64,000 bases of DNA from Girardinichthys multiradiatus (Eukaryota > Chordata > Actinopteri > Cyprinodontiformes > Goodeidae): the NCBI RefSeq assembly GCF_021462225.1, contig NC_061817.1, forward strand, positions 9,025,327 to 9,089,326, in the 5' to 3' direction. This document shows positions 25,650 through 37,800 of the stretch, one piece after another. The position numbers were made by a program, and so were the translations under genes. The notes below the pieces were generated by a model. That model made no database searches. It saw nothing but the letters and a program-made list of their open reading frames with translations, and was not told the DNA's origin. How positions within the stretch are numbered: the first letter of the stretch is position 1; every line of letters starts with the position of its first letter.

Positions 25650-26233
25650 AATGCCAAGCATCCTGCACGGTGTTGGGCTGTGAGCACAACCTCCATTTGT
25701 GGACGTCGGTACCTCATACCATCCTCATGGAGTCGTTTCTAACCGTTTGTGCAGACACATGCACATTTGTGGCCTGCTGGAGGTCATTTTGCAGGGCTCT
25801 GGTAGTGCTCCTCCTGTTCCTCCTTGCATAAAGGCGGAGGTAGCGATCCTGCTCCTGGGTTGTTGTCCTCCTACGGCCTCCTCCATGTCTCCTGGTGTAC
25901 TGGCCTGTGCCACTTGTGTGGGTTTTAGAGTCCGTCTCATGCTACCACGAGTGTGAAAGCACCACCAACATTCAAAAGTGACCAAAACATCAGCCAGAAA
26001 GCATCGGTACTGAGAAGTGGTCTGTGGTCCCCACCTGCAGAACCACTCCTTTATTGAGCGTCTTGCTAATCGCCAAAGATTTCCCCCTGTTGTCTATTAC
26101 ATTTGCACAACAACATGTGAAATTGATTGTCAATCAGTGTTGCTTCCTAAGTGGACAGTTTAATTTCACAGACGTTTGATTTACCTCAAGTTATATTGTG
26201 TTAAGTGTTCCCTTTATTTTTTTGAGCAGTGTA
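25650..26233. mobile_element. DNA transposon fragment, right end intact
   Basis: The segment resembles a widespread vertebrate element: ACATTCAAAAGTGACCAAAA, GAAGTGGTCTGTGGTCCCCA, ATCAGTGTTGCTTCCTAAGT and the terminal TTTTTTTGAGCAGTGTA at 26217-26233. The mirrored left terminus is not found, so the copy is truncated. Family assignment is by memory only and I give no name. Confidence 0.5.
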
Positions 26234-26459
26234 CATATAGTCTGTGACATTATTTGTACCTTTCTCCTGACTGACACCTATGTACAACAAGATCGTTTTC
26301 ATTGATTGTAATTTCTCTTCAAACTATGGGTTTAGCTTAAAGGTGCAAATGTCAGAAAATTCCTACAAGAAATCTCAGGTCCATTGGATTCACTAGAACT
26401 GATATGAGGTGTGAACTCAAGAAAACTGAATGCCAACACCGAACCAAAAGGTGCTTTAA

Positions 26460-27345
26460 CAATCAGAATCTGAATCTGCTTTATTGCCAAGTTCATAAAT
26501 ACAAACAAGGAATTTGACTCCGGTACACTTTGCTCTCTGGGGGGTTTTTTCATCGCTGGGCCTTCTTCCGAACAGTGTCTATGTGGGAAGACCATCTCAG
26601 ATCCTCAGAAATGGTGGTTCCTAGGAATCTGAAGTGGTCCACAGCTGACACGGTGTTGTTGAGGATGGTGAGGGGGGTGTATGGGGGTGGTGTTCTCCGA
26701 AGGTCCACCACCATTTCCACAGTCTTGAGTGGGTTCAGTTCAAGGTAGTTCTGACTACACCAGTGTACCAGCAGATCCACCTGCTGTCTGTATGCAGACT
26801 CATCACCGTCCTGGATCAGACCAATAACAGTGGTGTCATCTGCAAACTTAAGGAGTTTCACGGACGAGTCTGATGAGGTGCAGTCATTTATGTACAGGGA
26901 CAAGATAGTACTTTTTGATCTGCTGCGGGAGAAGATGCTCCCCAGTCTCACCTGCTGCTGTCAGTCTGTCAGGAAGCTGTTGATCCACTGACAGGTGGAG
27001 GCTGGGACGTTGAGCTGGGTGAGCTTCTGGTGGAGGATGTCTGGTATGATGGTGTTGAAGGCTGAGCTGAAGACTACAAACAGGATCCTGGCGTACGTCC
27101 CTGGACGGTCGAGGTGTTGCAGGATGAAGTGTAGACCTACGTTAACAGCATCATCTGCCGACCTGTTTGCTCGGTAAGTAAACTGCAGGGGGTCCAGCGG
27201 GGGGCCTGTGATGTCTTTCAGGTGCTTCAACACCAGCCGCTCAAAGGACTTCATGACCACAGACGTCAGGGCTACAGGCCTGTAGTCATTTAATCCTAGG
27301 ATGGTGGGTTTCTTGGGCACCGGGATGATGGTGGATCATTTGAGG
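26460..27345 (-). mobile_element. L2-like non-LTR retrotransposon, truncated and internally deleted (copy 2)
   Basis: The minus strand encodes reverse transcriptase pieces: [96 protein letters not shown] and FLGTTIS. The catalytic FADD box is intact here. The 3' tail at 26460-26535 is joined almost directly to the RT region, so roughly the last 300 bp of the reading frame seen in copy 1 has been deleted. The frame breaks near 26950. Confidence 0.82.
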
Positions 27346-27428
27346 CAGATCGTTTGAACAAAGTATTAGTTTAAGAGTGGGCAGATTTATACATCAAAAT
27401 TGTTGCAGCTTTTTTATTTGTTTTATTT

Positions 27429-27791
27429 CAGTCAGTCAGTCATTTTCTACCGCTTATTCCATAGTGGGTCACAGGGGAGCTGGTGCCTATCTCCAGCAGT
27501 CTATGGGCGAGAGGCAGGGTACACCCTGGACAGATCGCCAGTCCATCGCAGGGCAACACACAAACAACCATGCACACACTCATTCATACACCTAAGGGAA
27601 ATTTAGAGTCACCAATTAACCTAACAGGCATGTCTTTGGACTGTGGGAGGAAGCTGGAGTACCCGGTGAGAACCCACGCATGCACAGGGAGAACATGCAA
27701 ACTCCATGCAGAAAGACCCCAGGCTGGGAATTGAACCCAGGACCTTCTTGCTGCAAGGCAACAGTGCTACCAACTGCACCACCATGCAGCC
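27429..27791 (-). mobile_element. Full-length SINE with 12-bp target duplication
   Basis: The 363-bp element is flanked by TTTGTTTTATTT at 27417-27428 and 27792-27803. On the minus strand it starts GGCTGCATGGTGGTGCAGTT, where TGGTGCAGTTGG resembles a tRNA A box. About 40 bp later GGTTCAATTCC resembles a B box. It then has a unique body and ends GGAATAAGCGGTAGAAAATG followed by GACT repeats. That layout fits a tRNA-derived SINE with a LINE-like tail. Other copies are at 3824, 8600, 27910 and, more diverged, 34625 and 59866. Confidence 0.72.
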
Positions 27792-27909
27792 TTTGTTTTA
27801 TTTGTTTTTCTTAAATAAACTTGTTTTTCAGTTGAATTGTGCAGGATAAATGTCACATTACAAATGTTTTGAGAGCCACTGTATGTAAAACATTTAGATT
27901 CACAAAGGT

Positions 27910-28034
27910 CAGTCAGTCAGTCATTTTCTACCGCTTATTCCATAGTGGGTCGCGGGGAAGCTGGTGCCTATCTCTAGCAGTCTATGGGCGAGAGGCGGGG
28001 TTGGAAAACATTATATATTATTTTATTTTACTGG
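27910..28034 (-). mobile_element. 5'-truncated SINE with inverted flank at its 5' end, 11-bp target duplication
   Basis: The 125-bp insert is flanked by TTCACAAAGGT at 27899-27909 and 28035-28045. The first ~88 bp are SINE tail and body. The remaining ~37 bp are not SINE: they are an inverted, slightly gapped copy of the DNA just downstream (28046-28083), sharing GGTTGGAAAACATTATAT. Confidence 0.7.
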
Positions 28035-28082
28035 TTCACAAAGGTAATTAGTAAAATAATATAATGTTTTCCAACCCTGCCC

Positions 28083-28240
28083 CTCAATGGCCTGCCTGGT
28101 TTAGATGTTTCCCTGCTTCAGCACACCTGATTTCAATTGATGGCTGATTGACAGGCTGTTGCTGAACTGCAGTCATCTGAATCAGGTGTGTCAAATATCT
28201 AAAACATGCAGGACAGTGTGCCTTGAGCACCAGGCTTGGA
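28083..28240. mobile_element. Hairpin-forming MITE-like repeat
   Basis: Two inverted arms are visible: TTTAGATGTTTCCCTGCTTC with AGCACACCTGATTTCAA (28100-28136), and TGAATCAGGTGTGTCAAATA with TCTAAAAC (28178-28207). They are separated by about 40 bp. The structure and sequence match a common teleost non-autonomous DNA element as I remember it, probably hAT-like. It is non-coding. Confidence 0.55.
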
Positions 28241-30357
28241 CTGATAAATATAATGCTAATAAAGTAAAAGACGGGTAAAGTTCAACTTCTTCAAAACTGG
28301 AACGATGTTTGTCTTACAATATTTTTATGCTTGCTTCTGTTTGAAAGCAGTGCAGATCTACACGGGATAAATATGGGTTAGTAGAGGCGATTTCAGATAC
28401 GTGGTCTAAATCCAAGAAAAGCTGCTCCTTGGAGCAGCATCACAGCACAGATGGTCCAACCAGTCTTCTCATGGTCTCCAACTATGGATTTGTAGTTGAA
28501 TTTGTCAGGCCTCACTGCTATATTTTAAAGGATCAACCACAAAGTTGTCTTACATAAGCCAGGATACTATCAATGAATGTCAAAAATGTGCTTTTTGTTG
28601 GTTTAAGACATTATTATGAGATAGATTTTAGTTTGTTAGAGTAACTGATATAGTATGTTTTTTAATAAATCAATCAAATCAAATTAATAGAATAATATCA
28701 AGTAAATAAACTTAACAGCAGTTCAGCATTTTGATAACTTGAGGAAGAAACCTGTGTAGTACATTGGTGGTTCTCCGTTTGATGTTGACATACCATTTTC
28801 CTAATGGCAGCAGTTCTAAACCTTTATTAGGATGGTGTGAGGGTTCCTAAACAATGTTCTGAGCTCTGTTCCTGCAGTAGCTTGTGCATAGATCTTGTAC
28901 ATATTGTAGGGATGCTTTCATTTTCGTTTCAGCTGCCCTCGCTACCCTTTGCAAGGTTCTCTTGCCTCTTATTGAAGTGGAAATCCCACACTCTTGGAGT
29001 TCATGGAGTTCCACAGGATATTGTGCTCTGACTATGACATTTTTACTTTATACATGGTTACATTTGATTTTATTGTTAGGAAGCAAGGCACTAATTAATA
29101 TTGTTTTGCAAAATCCAGTAATATAGTTATATATCATAAATCAGGACAAACAATTGTCCTAAATGCACATTGCAATAGATTAATCTAATATCTGCATTAC
29201 ATTAAAAAAAAAACATCTTCACATATAGGAAGTTATGATTGATTTACTTCAGTCTCTGAAACCACTATGAAAAATTCTTAGGTTATGTTTTACTTTTAAC
29301 TTGTTTATAAAACAAGTGTTCAGGAGCCTCTCTCTCCATATGTGAAGTATAGTGAAAACTAGAAATATCAGTTCTCTTAAAATGATCTGTTAAATTCCAC
29401 ATTGGACGACTGAAGTGACTTAATGGGGTCCACACTGCCTTATTGACAGCTCTTACAAAAAGACTCCTTCACTTATTAAAAATGGAATAGCTTACCTCTT
29501 TGCATCTTAACAAAATTAAAGTATAATATTTATCTAATATGGCACAGGTTTTAGTCTAAAGACTTACTTATGAATCACTGATATGCTGGTATAGTTTATT
29601 GTTGTTGCTATGGTTTCTATTTTATCTGGTATATTGCACAAGGATATAAAGGGAAAAAAAATGTCCACAGTTACATATCATGTTTTAATGTTTTCTACAT
29701 TGTACATAGTACCTTATAACTGTGCTTCTCTTTACTCAAAATAGTGATTATGTCCTCATATTGTATATTTTCTTGTAACAGACACAACTCTTTTTCTGTA
29801 CAATCATACAAGTTTACCTTTTTCCACATCTCTCATGAACGCTGTATTTTTTTCATTCCAGACATAAAGGTTGCCATGTTTTCTTCAACACTTTACCCAT
29901 TTTCAAACATTTGTAGCTTGGATTACAGATGGATAACCACACACACATGCTTAGAAAACACACACAAAACCGAGGGTGTAATTGTTTCCAAGCTGCCCTT
30001 TGATGGCTGAGTCAGTGAACATATCGTTTATCATATCAGTATAAGAAGAACATCAGTTTAAAGGCAACAGCTGTTTCCCTTTCATCCTCTCCTCCTCTTC
30101 TTCTTTCCGCATCTTTCCATCCACCCACTGCCTTCACGATTGTGCACTAAGCTAGGGAAGATAGGGCAAATCCCTCCTCTGAGCAGAGCAGGCAGCAAAG
30201 ACAGAGATAAATCAAAGAGGCAGAGGAGGAGGAAGAGAGCTGGGAGCAGAATGCACTTCTCAAATCTGTTCTTTCTACCCCTTCATTTATCTCAATCCAG
30301 CCAACCAGCTTACCGTTAGCAACTGGATGCTTTGTTGTCATGTGTATTTATGTGGTG
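28241..30357. other. Intergenic, nothing recognised
   Basis: About 2.1 kb of AT-rich DNA with no exon, RNA gene or repeat that I can name. Confidence 0.45.
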
Positions 30358-30379
30358 CCCCTCCCCCACCCCCACCCCC
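30358..30379 (-). promoter_or_regulatory. Potential G-quadruplex (minus strand)
   Basis: Four C runs of 4, 5, 5 and 5 bases are separated by single bases, giving a canonical four-tract G motif on the minus strand. It lies about 1.4 kb upstream of the rbbp6 start codon. Confidence 0.55.
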
Positions 30380-31097
30380 ACCTGTGGTGATGTTATTAAA
30401 GCTCTAATTCATACAGTCATTGCTCCTTTTTTAACTTTCTTTGACAAACATGCCTTACCTTTTCTCTTTTTTGCTTTTAGTGTAGCAACAAGACTGAGCT
30501 GAGCTAATTTAAGCATAAACCAAATATGAATATATAGTTAGTGCCTCTACCCCGAAGCACAAATATCCGTATCTTATTTTGTGGCAATTCAGTCCATAGA
30601 ATTTGTTTGTGGTTGTAGTCAAACAGTAAAACGTAAAAGTCATGCTGTCTGTAATAATAATAATAATCCTTTTACACGACATTTCATGCATAGAACTTAA
30701 TAACTACGTATGTTTCATCTGCTTTATAAATGCCAAAAAATTAATCTGTCTGGTCTTTGCAATACACCAAAAATAAATTGTGCTTTGTCTCCCTCTCGTG
30801 GATTCTTTAGTTGGCACATTGGTAGACCGGTGAACAACTGGATTGTAACGGAGATATTCACAGTTATGATGTGATTTTATATTTGCGATCTCAAAATTTT
30901 TACATTACGATGTAAAGTCTTTATTGTAAGTTATTATATGTTAATTTTTCTGTTCTGTCGACCTTCAGGTTTTGGAGTGTGCCCCGTGTTGACATTTTAA
31001 CGCAAAGTGTACTTTTTATGTTATTAAAAATAACAATATTGTGTTTAAACTAAAAGTGATCCAAATTAGCGTTTAAAAGTTATCCAGTGTTTTCGGA

Positions 31098-31118
31098 GGG
31101 AGGGGAAGGGGGAGGGGG
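31098..31118 (+). promoter_or_regulatory. Potential G-quadruplex / GC-box region upstream of rbbp6
   Basis: G runs of 3, 4, 5 and 5 with loops of 1, 2 and 1 base form a canonical motif. A TTTAAATA box follows at about 31133-31140, and DNA from 31250 to 31730 is richer in CpG than its surroundings. This is the most promoter-like stretch before the rbbp6 ATG. The transcription start is not determined. Confidence 0.5.
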
Positions 31119-31258
31119 AAGTAACGCGCCTCTTTAAATACTGTTTCGTGCTTAAATAATCTAGCGGGATAAATAGTTGAATTGAAAATCATATACATTT
31201 TTGAAATATGATAATAGTTTGAATAGGTTTAGGCGTTAGCTACTCTAAACTCTATGAC

Positions 31259-31477
31259 ATGTTTTCACTCAGACTTCTGATGTGGGAAACGCGTTTCAGA
31301 GAATCGGGTGTCGTATTGTGCGGAGTTTACGTGAACGCAGCACGGGCTGGCTCGTGCACTTTGCTGACGAGCCGTTGCTTGTGGAAACAGCTGGTGGTTT
31401 CTGTCAGCGAACTCTCCTCGGGATTGAAAGCGACATTAGAGCGAATAAAAGTTAAAAGTAGACTTGAAACTGAATGA
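31259..31477 (+). other. Possible upstream ORF in the rbbp6 5' leader (72 codons)
   Basis: An ATG at 31259 opens a 72-codon frame ending at 31477, 254 bp before the rbbp6 ATG. If transcription begins upstream of 31259 and this part is exonic, it would act as an upstream ORF. The peptide has no recognised domain, and the ATG context (CATGACATGT) is weak. Confidence 0.25.
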
Positions 31478-31731
31478 ATGCGGTCCGGGTTGAGTCTCCG
31501 CACCTGTTCCGACTGAAACCGGGAGATGTCATCCTGTGAGACCCACTTTAAATCCGGCAGTTGGAGTCAATCAGCGGCAGACCACCGACGCTCTTTGCCA
31601 AACTGCTGCTGCTAACGTCGGTTAGCCCCCCCTTCACCTCTGAAACACTTGCAAGTAGAATCAAAGGAGATAGACAACCAGCTGCCGAGCTTCATTACAC
31701 TCCAGAATCGGGCGTTTAGTTTGTTTTCAGC

Positions 31732-31897
31732 ATGGCTCATATTCATTATAAGTTCTCCTCCAAACTCAGCTACGACACGGTGGTTTTTGACGGGCCGAAC
31801 ATCTCGCTGACTGACTTGAAAAAGCAGATCATGGCCAGGGAGAAGCTTAGAGCCGGGGACTGCGACCTGCAGATCACAAACGCACAGACCAAAGAAG
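31732..31897 (+). CDS. rbbp6: rbbp6 exon 1
   Basis: Residues 1-55 plus one base, most of the DWNN domain, ending DLQITNAQTKE at donor GTAAAA. The ATG directly follows TTTGTTTTCAGC, which looks like a splice acceptor, so a separate non-coding first exon upstream is possible. Confidence 0.95.
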
Positions 31898-34800
31898 GTA
31901 AAAAAAAAAAAAAAAATCTAATGCATGTAAATGGAAGTTTCATATCCTTTATTTTTGCTTTTCTTTAACAGTTAAATTACAGGTTGACGGTTTACAGTTT
32001 GAAAAAAAAAAACACGTGGTCCAGCATTGACAGCTGTCTAATGGGAGCTGACTTCCCGTCACCTCTTTTTCAGATTGACTGGGGGCTCCAGAACAGTCAC
32101 GCCGGGACAAAAGAGGTTTAATGAATGAGCAAACATTCCTGCAGCTTTCACGCCTCATGCATTAAACGGCCTGACGTGGGTAGATAAGTGGTGTCAGCGC
32201 TGGCATCCAGCAGGAGATGTCGATTTAAAAATGGCAAAAAAAAAAAAAAAAAAAGGCAGACACTAGTCATGACCAAAAGGCTTAAATACAGCCCCAGACA
32301 TATGGTTTAAGATAAAGGCACAATCCAAGGCGGTAGCAGAAGCAAGTGGGAGAGGAAAAAGGTGCGGATTAAACCTGATCAGTGAAGTCTCTGTCAGCAT
32401 TCTGCAAATGAGTTTGGAAATCCATCATAAGCTCTTTTAATGACTTTTCCTTAGAAAAGACCCAACGCTGGGCAGATACGCCCTTCAACAGTAGATTCAG
32501 GATTCAATGACAGGTTACAAAGAGTGACCTTCAATGTCTTGAGGTATTCGCGTCTTTTAACTTTATCCCATTTTCTTTCTTTACAGTTAAAGACTTCTAT
32601 GTTAGAATAAATTAGGATTTTGTGAAACAGACCAATGGTGTATCCTGTGAAGTGGAAGAGAAATTATAAATGGGTTACAGTTTCTAAAACACTTTGGAAA
32701 CTTTGCATTATTTAACAACTCTGTTACATCTTTTGTCGGTCTGTTGGATGAGGTTTGGTTATAACATGGGAAAATGTGAGAAAGTTCAAGGGGTATGATT
32801 ACTTTTCCAAAGGCACTGTATATTCACGGACCTTATGTTGCAAGGTGTAGTGCTCTGAGTTCCTGTCGGTGTTTCTGTTTTTAATTTTGTTTCAACCTTA
32901 ATTTCATTCCTGGGGACAAAAGCTGCTTATTTAGAAGTAAAAAAACATTCTTACTACTTCGCCGAGGAAAGCAAATTTAATCAAATAGATCTATGTTATA
33001 GAGGAGCAAACTATTTCAGCCTTCCTTAATTTACCAGGTCCAAATATAAACTAAGCTGAATTCCATTTTCATCCCATTATGTTTCTAATGGTTGGAGCGT
33101 CCAGATTGCTTCTGTGTTTCTAGCAGTTTTTTTTAGTGGCACACTTGGAAACAATGAGGTAGGACATGATCGTGTGTATGTGCGTATATACAGGGGTTGG
33201 ACAATGAAACTGAAACACCTGGTTTTAGACCACAATCATTTATTAGTATGGTGTAGGGCCTCCTTTTGCGGCCAATACAGAGTCAATTCGTCTTGGGAAT
33301 GACATATACAAGTCCTACACAGTGGTCAGAGGGATTTTAAGCCAGTCTTCTTGCAGGATAGTGGCCAGGTCACTACGTGATACTGGTGGAGGAAAACGTT
33401 TCCTGACTCGCTCCTCCAAAACACCCCAAAGTGGTTCAATAATATTTAGATCTGGTGACTGTGCAGGCCATGGGAGATGTTCAACTTCACTTTCATGTTC
33501 ATCAAACCAATCTTTCACCAGTCTTGCTGCGTGTATTGGTGCATTGTCATCCTGATACACGGCACCACCTTCAGGAAACAATGTTTGAACCATTGGATGC
33601 ACATGGTCCTCAAGAATGGTTCGGTAGTCCTTGGCAGTGACGCGCCCATCTAGCAGAAGTATTGGGCCAAGGGAATGCCATGATATGGCAGCCCAAACCA
33701 TCACTGATCCACCCCCATGCTTCACTCTGGGCATGCAACAATCTGGGTGGTACGCTTCTTTGGGGCTTCTCCACACCGTAACTCTCCTGGATGTGGGGAA
33801 AACAGTAAAGGTGGACTCATCAGAGAACAATACATGTTTCACATTGTCCACAGCCCAAGATTTGTGCTCCTTGCACCATTGAAACTGACGTTTGGCATTG
33901 GCATGAGTGACCAAAGGTTTGTCTATAGCAGCCTGGCCGTGTATATTGACCCTGTGGAGCTCCCGATGGACAGTTCTGGTGGAAACAGGAGAGTTGAGGT
34001 GCACATTTAATTCTGCCGTGATTTGGGCAGCCGTGGTTTTATGTTTTTTTGGATACAATCCGGGTTAGCACCCGAACATCCCTTTCAGACAGCTTCCTCT
34101 TGCGTCCACAGTTAATCCTGTTGGATGTGGTTCGTCCTTCTTGGTGGTATGCTGACATTACCCTGGATACCGTGGCTCTTGATACATCACAAAGACTTGC
34201 TGTCTTGGTCACTGATGCGCCAGCAAGACGTGCACCAACAATTTGTCCTCTTTTGAACTCTGGTATGTCACCCATAATGTTGTGTGCATTTCAATATTTT
34301 GAGCAAAACTGTGCTCTTACCCTGCTAATTGAACCTTCACACTCTGGTCTTACTGGTCCAATGTGCAATCAATGCCAGGCTGGTCCAATTTAGCCATGAA
34401 ACCTCCCACACTAAAATGACAGGTGTTTCAGTTTCATTGTCCAACCCCTGTATGTGTGTATATATAACTCAGCAAAATAAGATTTCCCTATTCAGAATAA
34501 TTTACCATCACAGTAAGCATTATGTTTAGAGATATACATACCAGTGAAAAACAATAGCAGTGTATTTCTGTTTAAAATGGAAAGAAAAACACTGACATGT
34601 CTGGTTTAATGTATTTATATGTAATATGTTGGGCTGCGTAGTGGTACTGCAAGCACTGTTACCTTGCAGTAAAAAGGTCTTGGGTTCCAGTCCTGGAGTT
34701 TGCATTTTCTTTCCTTTTATATGCGTGGGTTCTCTCAGGGTACTCTGGCTTCCTCCCACAGTCCAAAAACAAGACTTGTAGGGTTTCTTTGTTACTTTAA

Positions 34801-37800
34801 ATCATTGCCATGTGATGGACTGGCGACCTGTCCTAGCTGTTCCCCTACCTTCCTCCAATCACTGATGGAGATGGGCCCCACCCAGCCACCCATGACTCTG
34901 CATGGATTAACGGGTATAGACGATGGATAAATAGCTTTTGCCTGTATTTGTTCTATCTTAACAAACATGGATGACAAATATGGTTACATTACGTTGCATG
35001 TTTACGTAAAACAATCTGTGAGAACTGATGACGGATGGTCTTATTGAAGGAATGTCACATTTATGAGTAAAATCAGCTGGATCTCAAATACTTTGAATAT
35101 TATCAAAAAGTTATTAATTCAATTCAAAAAGTGAAACCCGCGTAGATTTGTCTTTGAGTTTATATTTTACTGTCTTTTTCTGTTATTTTGATTATTTTTT
35201 GTCTTCAGCTAATTAAAAGCAAAAATTCACATTCTCAAAATTAAAATATTCCATAAGACCATTTTTTTTAATGCACAGAAATGTTGTTTTGACCCAGTCT
35301 CTTCAGTCATTCTGATGACTGACTTCACAGATTTCCCATAATTTGACAACTTTCTCATGAAGGGTAGGACCCAACAAGTCATTGCTAAAGAAGCTGACCG
35401 TTCAGAGTGCTGGTTCCAATCTTAATGTAAAAATAAGCGAAAAGAAAAGGTGGACGAGCAGCAGGGATAACTGCCGCCTGGAGAGACCGCGAAGCAAAGC
35501 CTATTCAAGAGCTTGGAGGTCCTGTCAAGAGGAAGATAACTCAACCCCAAAGACCAGCTGAAGACCACACTGAAAGCAGCGTGGGCTTCCATCACACCTC
35601 AGCAAAGCTCCAGGCTGATAGCCTCCATGCCACGCTGCATTGATGCAGTGATTCAAACAAAAGGAGGTCCAACCAAATATTGACTGCTTTTTCTGTATTG
35701 TGCATGGGCATAGTTACCAGTAAGCTCATAGAGGTAGATAATTGGTTTGATCTAATTTTCTGAGAAACTCTATGTTGGACTTGAATGATCTGTGTAATGA
35801 ACAGATATGAGTGTCACTTTTTGATTTCAATCAGTAAAACAAGTTGTCTTTATTATATTCCGCTCTACTGAGATGTGCCTGTATTTGAACCCACATTGCA
35901 GTCCTCTAGGAGAGCATGGGGAACGGTAGTGAAATATTTTTATCCTTACACATTTCTGCTTGTAGTTTCAGAATCATCTCAAAAACCTGTGTTTAAAAAT
36001 GGCAGAAATAAAATCTTTCATTCTTTTACAAGCAATAGTATTTTTAACATTTATATTGATCCTCTTTCCCCCTCAGAGTTCACAGAAGATGGTGTTCACA
36101 TCCCCAAAGGCTCCTCTGTCATAGTCAGGAGAATCCCTATCATTGGAAAGTCCAGTTCACATAGCAAGACCAACCACAAGTAAGTGTGTATGTTTGAGTT
36201 GTGCAGTTGAATTCTTAAATTGTTATTAATGTTGGCATCTCTGCAGTAGTAGACAATAACCAGCCTTGTTTGCCTACATGCCTTCCCTTTTGATGAGAAA
36301 CCTTCAATGCCAGTAGTCAGGCTGAGATTCAACAGGGGAGTTTAGAATAGCAATAAACAAAACTATTCAGAAAAGTTGGTGTGCATCAAACACATGGGTA
36401 CTTCCTGTTTTTACTTCATTAACATTGTTTTGTACATGTGGCAGGTTTGCGGTAACAAATGCGGCATGCAGCGGTCAAGGCAACAGAATGAATCCGTACA
36501 ACACAGCCTTCAGGCTAGTGCTTGCTATGCAATTTACCAAACATTATCATTATAAAATACACTTAAAATACTTGAATGCTTTCCCCAGAACTACTGCCCT
36601 TTTAAAACCTTGGTGTACCTACCAGTAACTGGCCCATAACTAGTGGAAATGAATGAGGCCGCTCCACACAACGAAACACCCAAACATTGTGCTTCTGAGA
36701 ACAGCGTTACAAAAAGTCTGTTTAATTACTCTTTAGTAAATGGTTTTTCTGATGGGGTTTAAGGTAGATAATTATAAGTAGGATTTATCAATCAGCTATG
36801 TGGTTTAATGTTAGCAGAAATTGTAATCTGTGTGATTACTTAGACTGTGTTGCTATACTGACTCGGGATATTGCTTTAACACTAACACAGTAGTTAGGAT
36901 TGCTGCATCTTTAAATGGAACATATCTGGTTGTTTTCCAGTAATTTTCAGCTATAGTTGTTTTGCGGTTTTTCATAGATCAGGTTGTAATTGGAGCGGAC
37001 TCGTGTGTCAGTGACGATAGCTGCTGTTCTGCTGCGTTTTCACACTGACTGTATGTCTAGATTTTCTAATGCTCTTTTAAAACGAAACATTGTCTGTTTA
37101 GAAATACTGTGAGGATTGAAAGGTGAAGGGACATTGCGCTTAGCAGCACACTTTTCATTTATTTAAAGCAGGAACTCTTTAAATGTTCGTGGTTGTGTAA
37201 AACTAACTACCTGGAAGAGGACAAAATGGACTTTGTATTTGAAGAGTGAAGACCTCCAGTTGATTTGTTCAAAAGGCAGCCAAATATGCACCCCCACCCC
37301 ACCCACTCAAACTAAGCGGCAGATTTTCTTTTACCACTTGCTTGGTAAGTGTAAATACATTCTTTATCTCCATTTTACAGTTTATTAAAACATAATTTCT
37401 TCTGTCTTTCAGAGAAAGATCAGATGTCCATATTCCCAATGCCTTTGGATCCCACAGAAAAGTAGGTAGCCCAGCACATATTTTAAACCAGTAATGTTAC
37501 GTTTAACATCAACACAACAGGAACTATATGGTGTAAACGACAAATTATATAACAAGCTAAATATTTATCAAGACTTTTTTTTTGTCAAAAATGAGTAGCT
37601 ATAGTTAGGTTTTCTTTCTGCAAGAAAAAAACACCTGGAACCGCAAATATTGTAAATAATATGCAGGAAAATTTAGTTTCCTTTTTGCTAACCTCTCAGC
37701 TGCTATTCAAACACGCTGCTGTGTCACCAGACACTGGTCATTGTCAGACCTCTTTCAGTATCTCTGTTTGGGGCGTGAGAGCTCCACGGGTGGGTCGGAC

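Noticed and set aside
33322..34393. Plus-strand frames over the Tc1 element
   Set aside because: They are shadows of the minus-strand transposase.
34625..34700. tRNA-like sequence
   Set aside because: It has A- and B-box-like motifs but no complete cloverleaf; it is the head of a SINE-like repeat.
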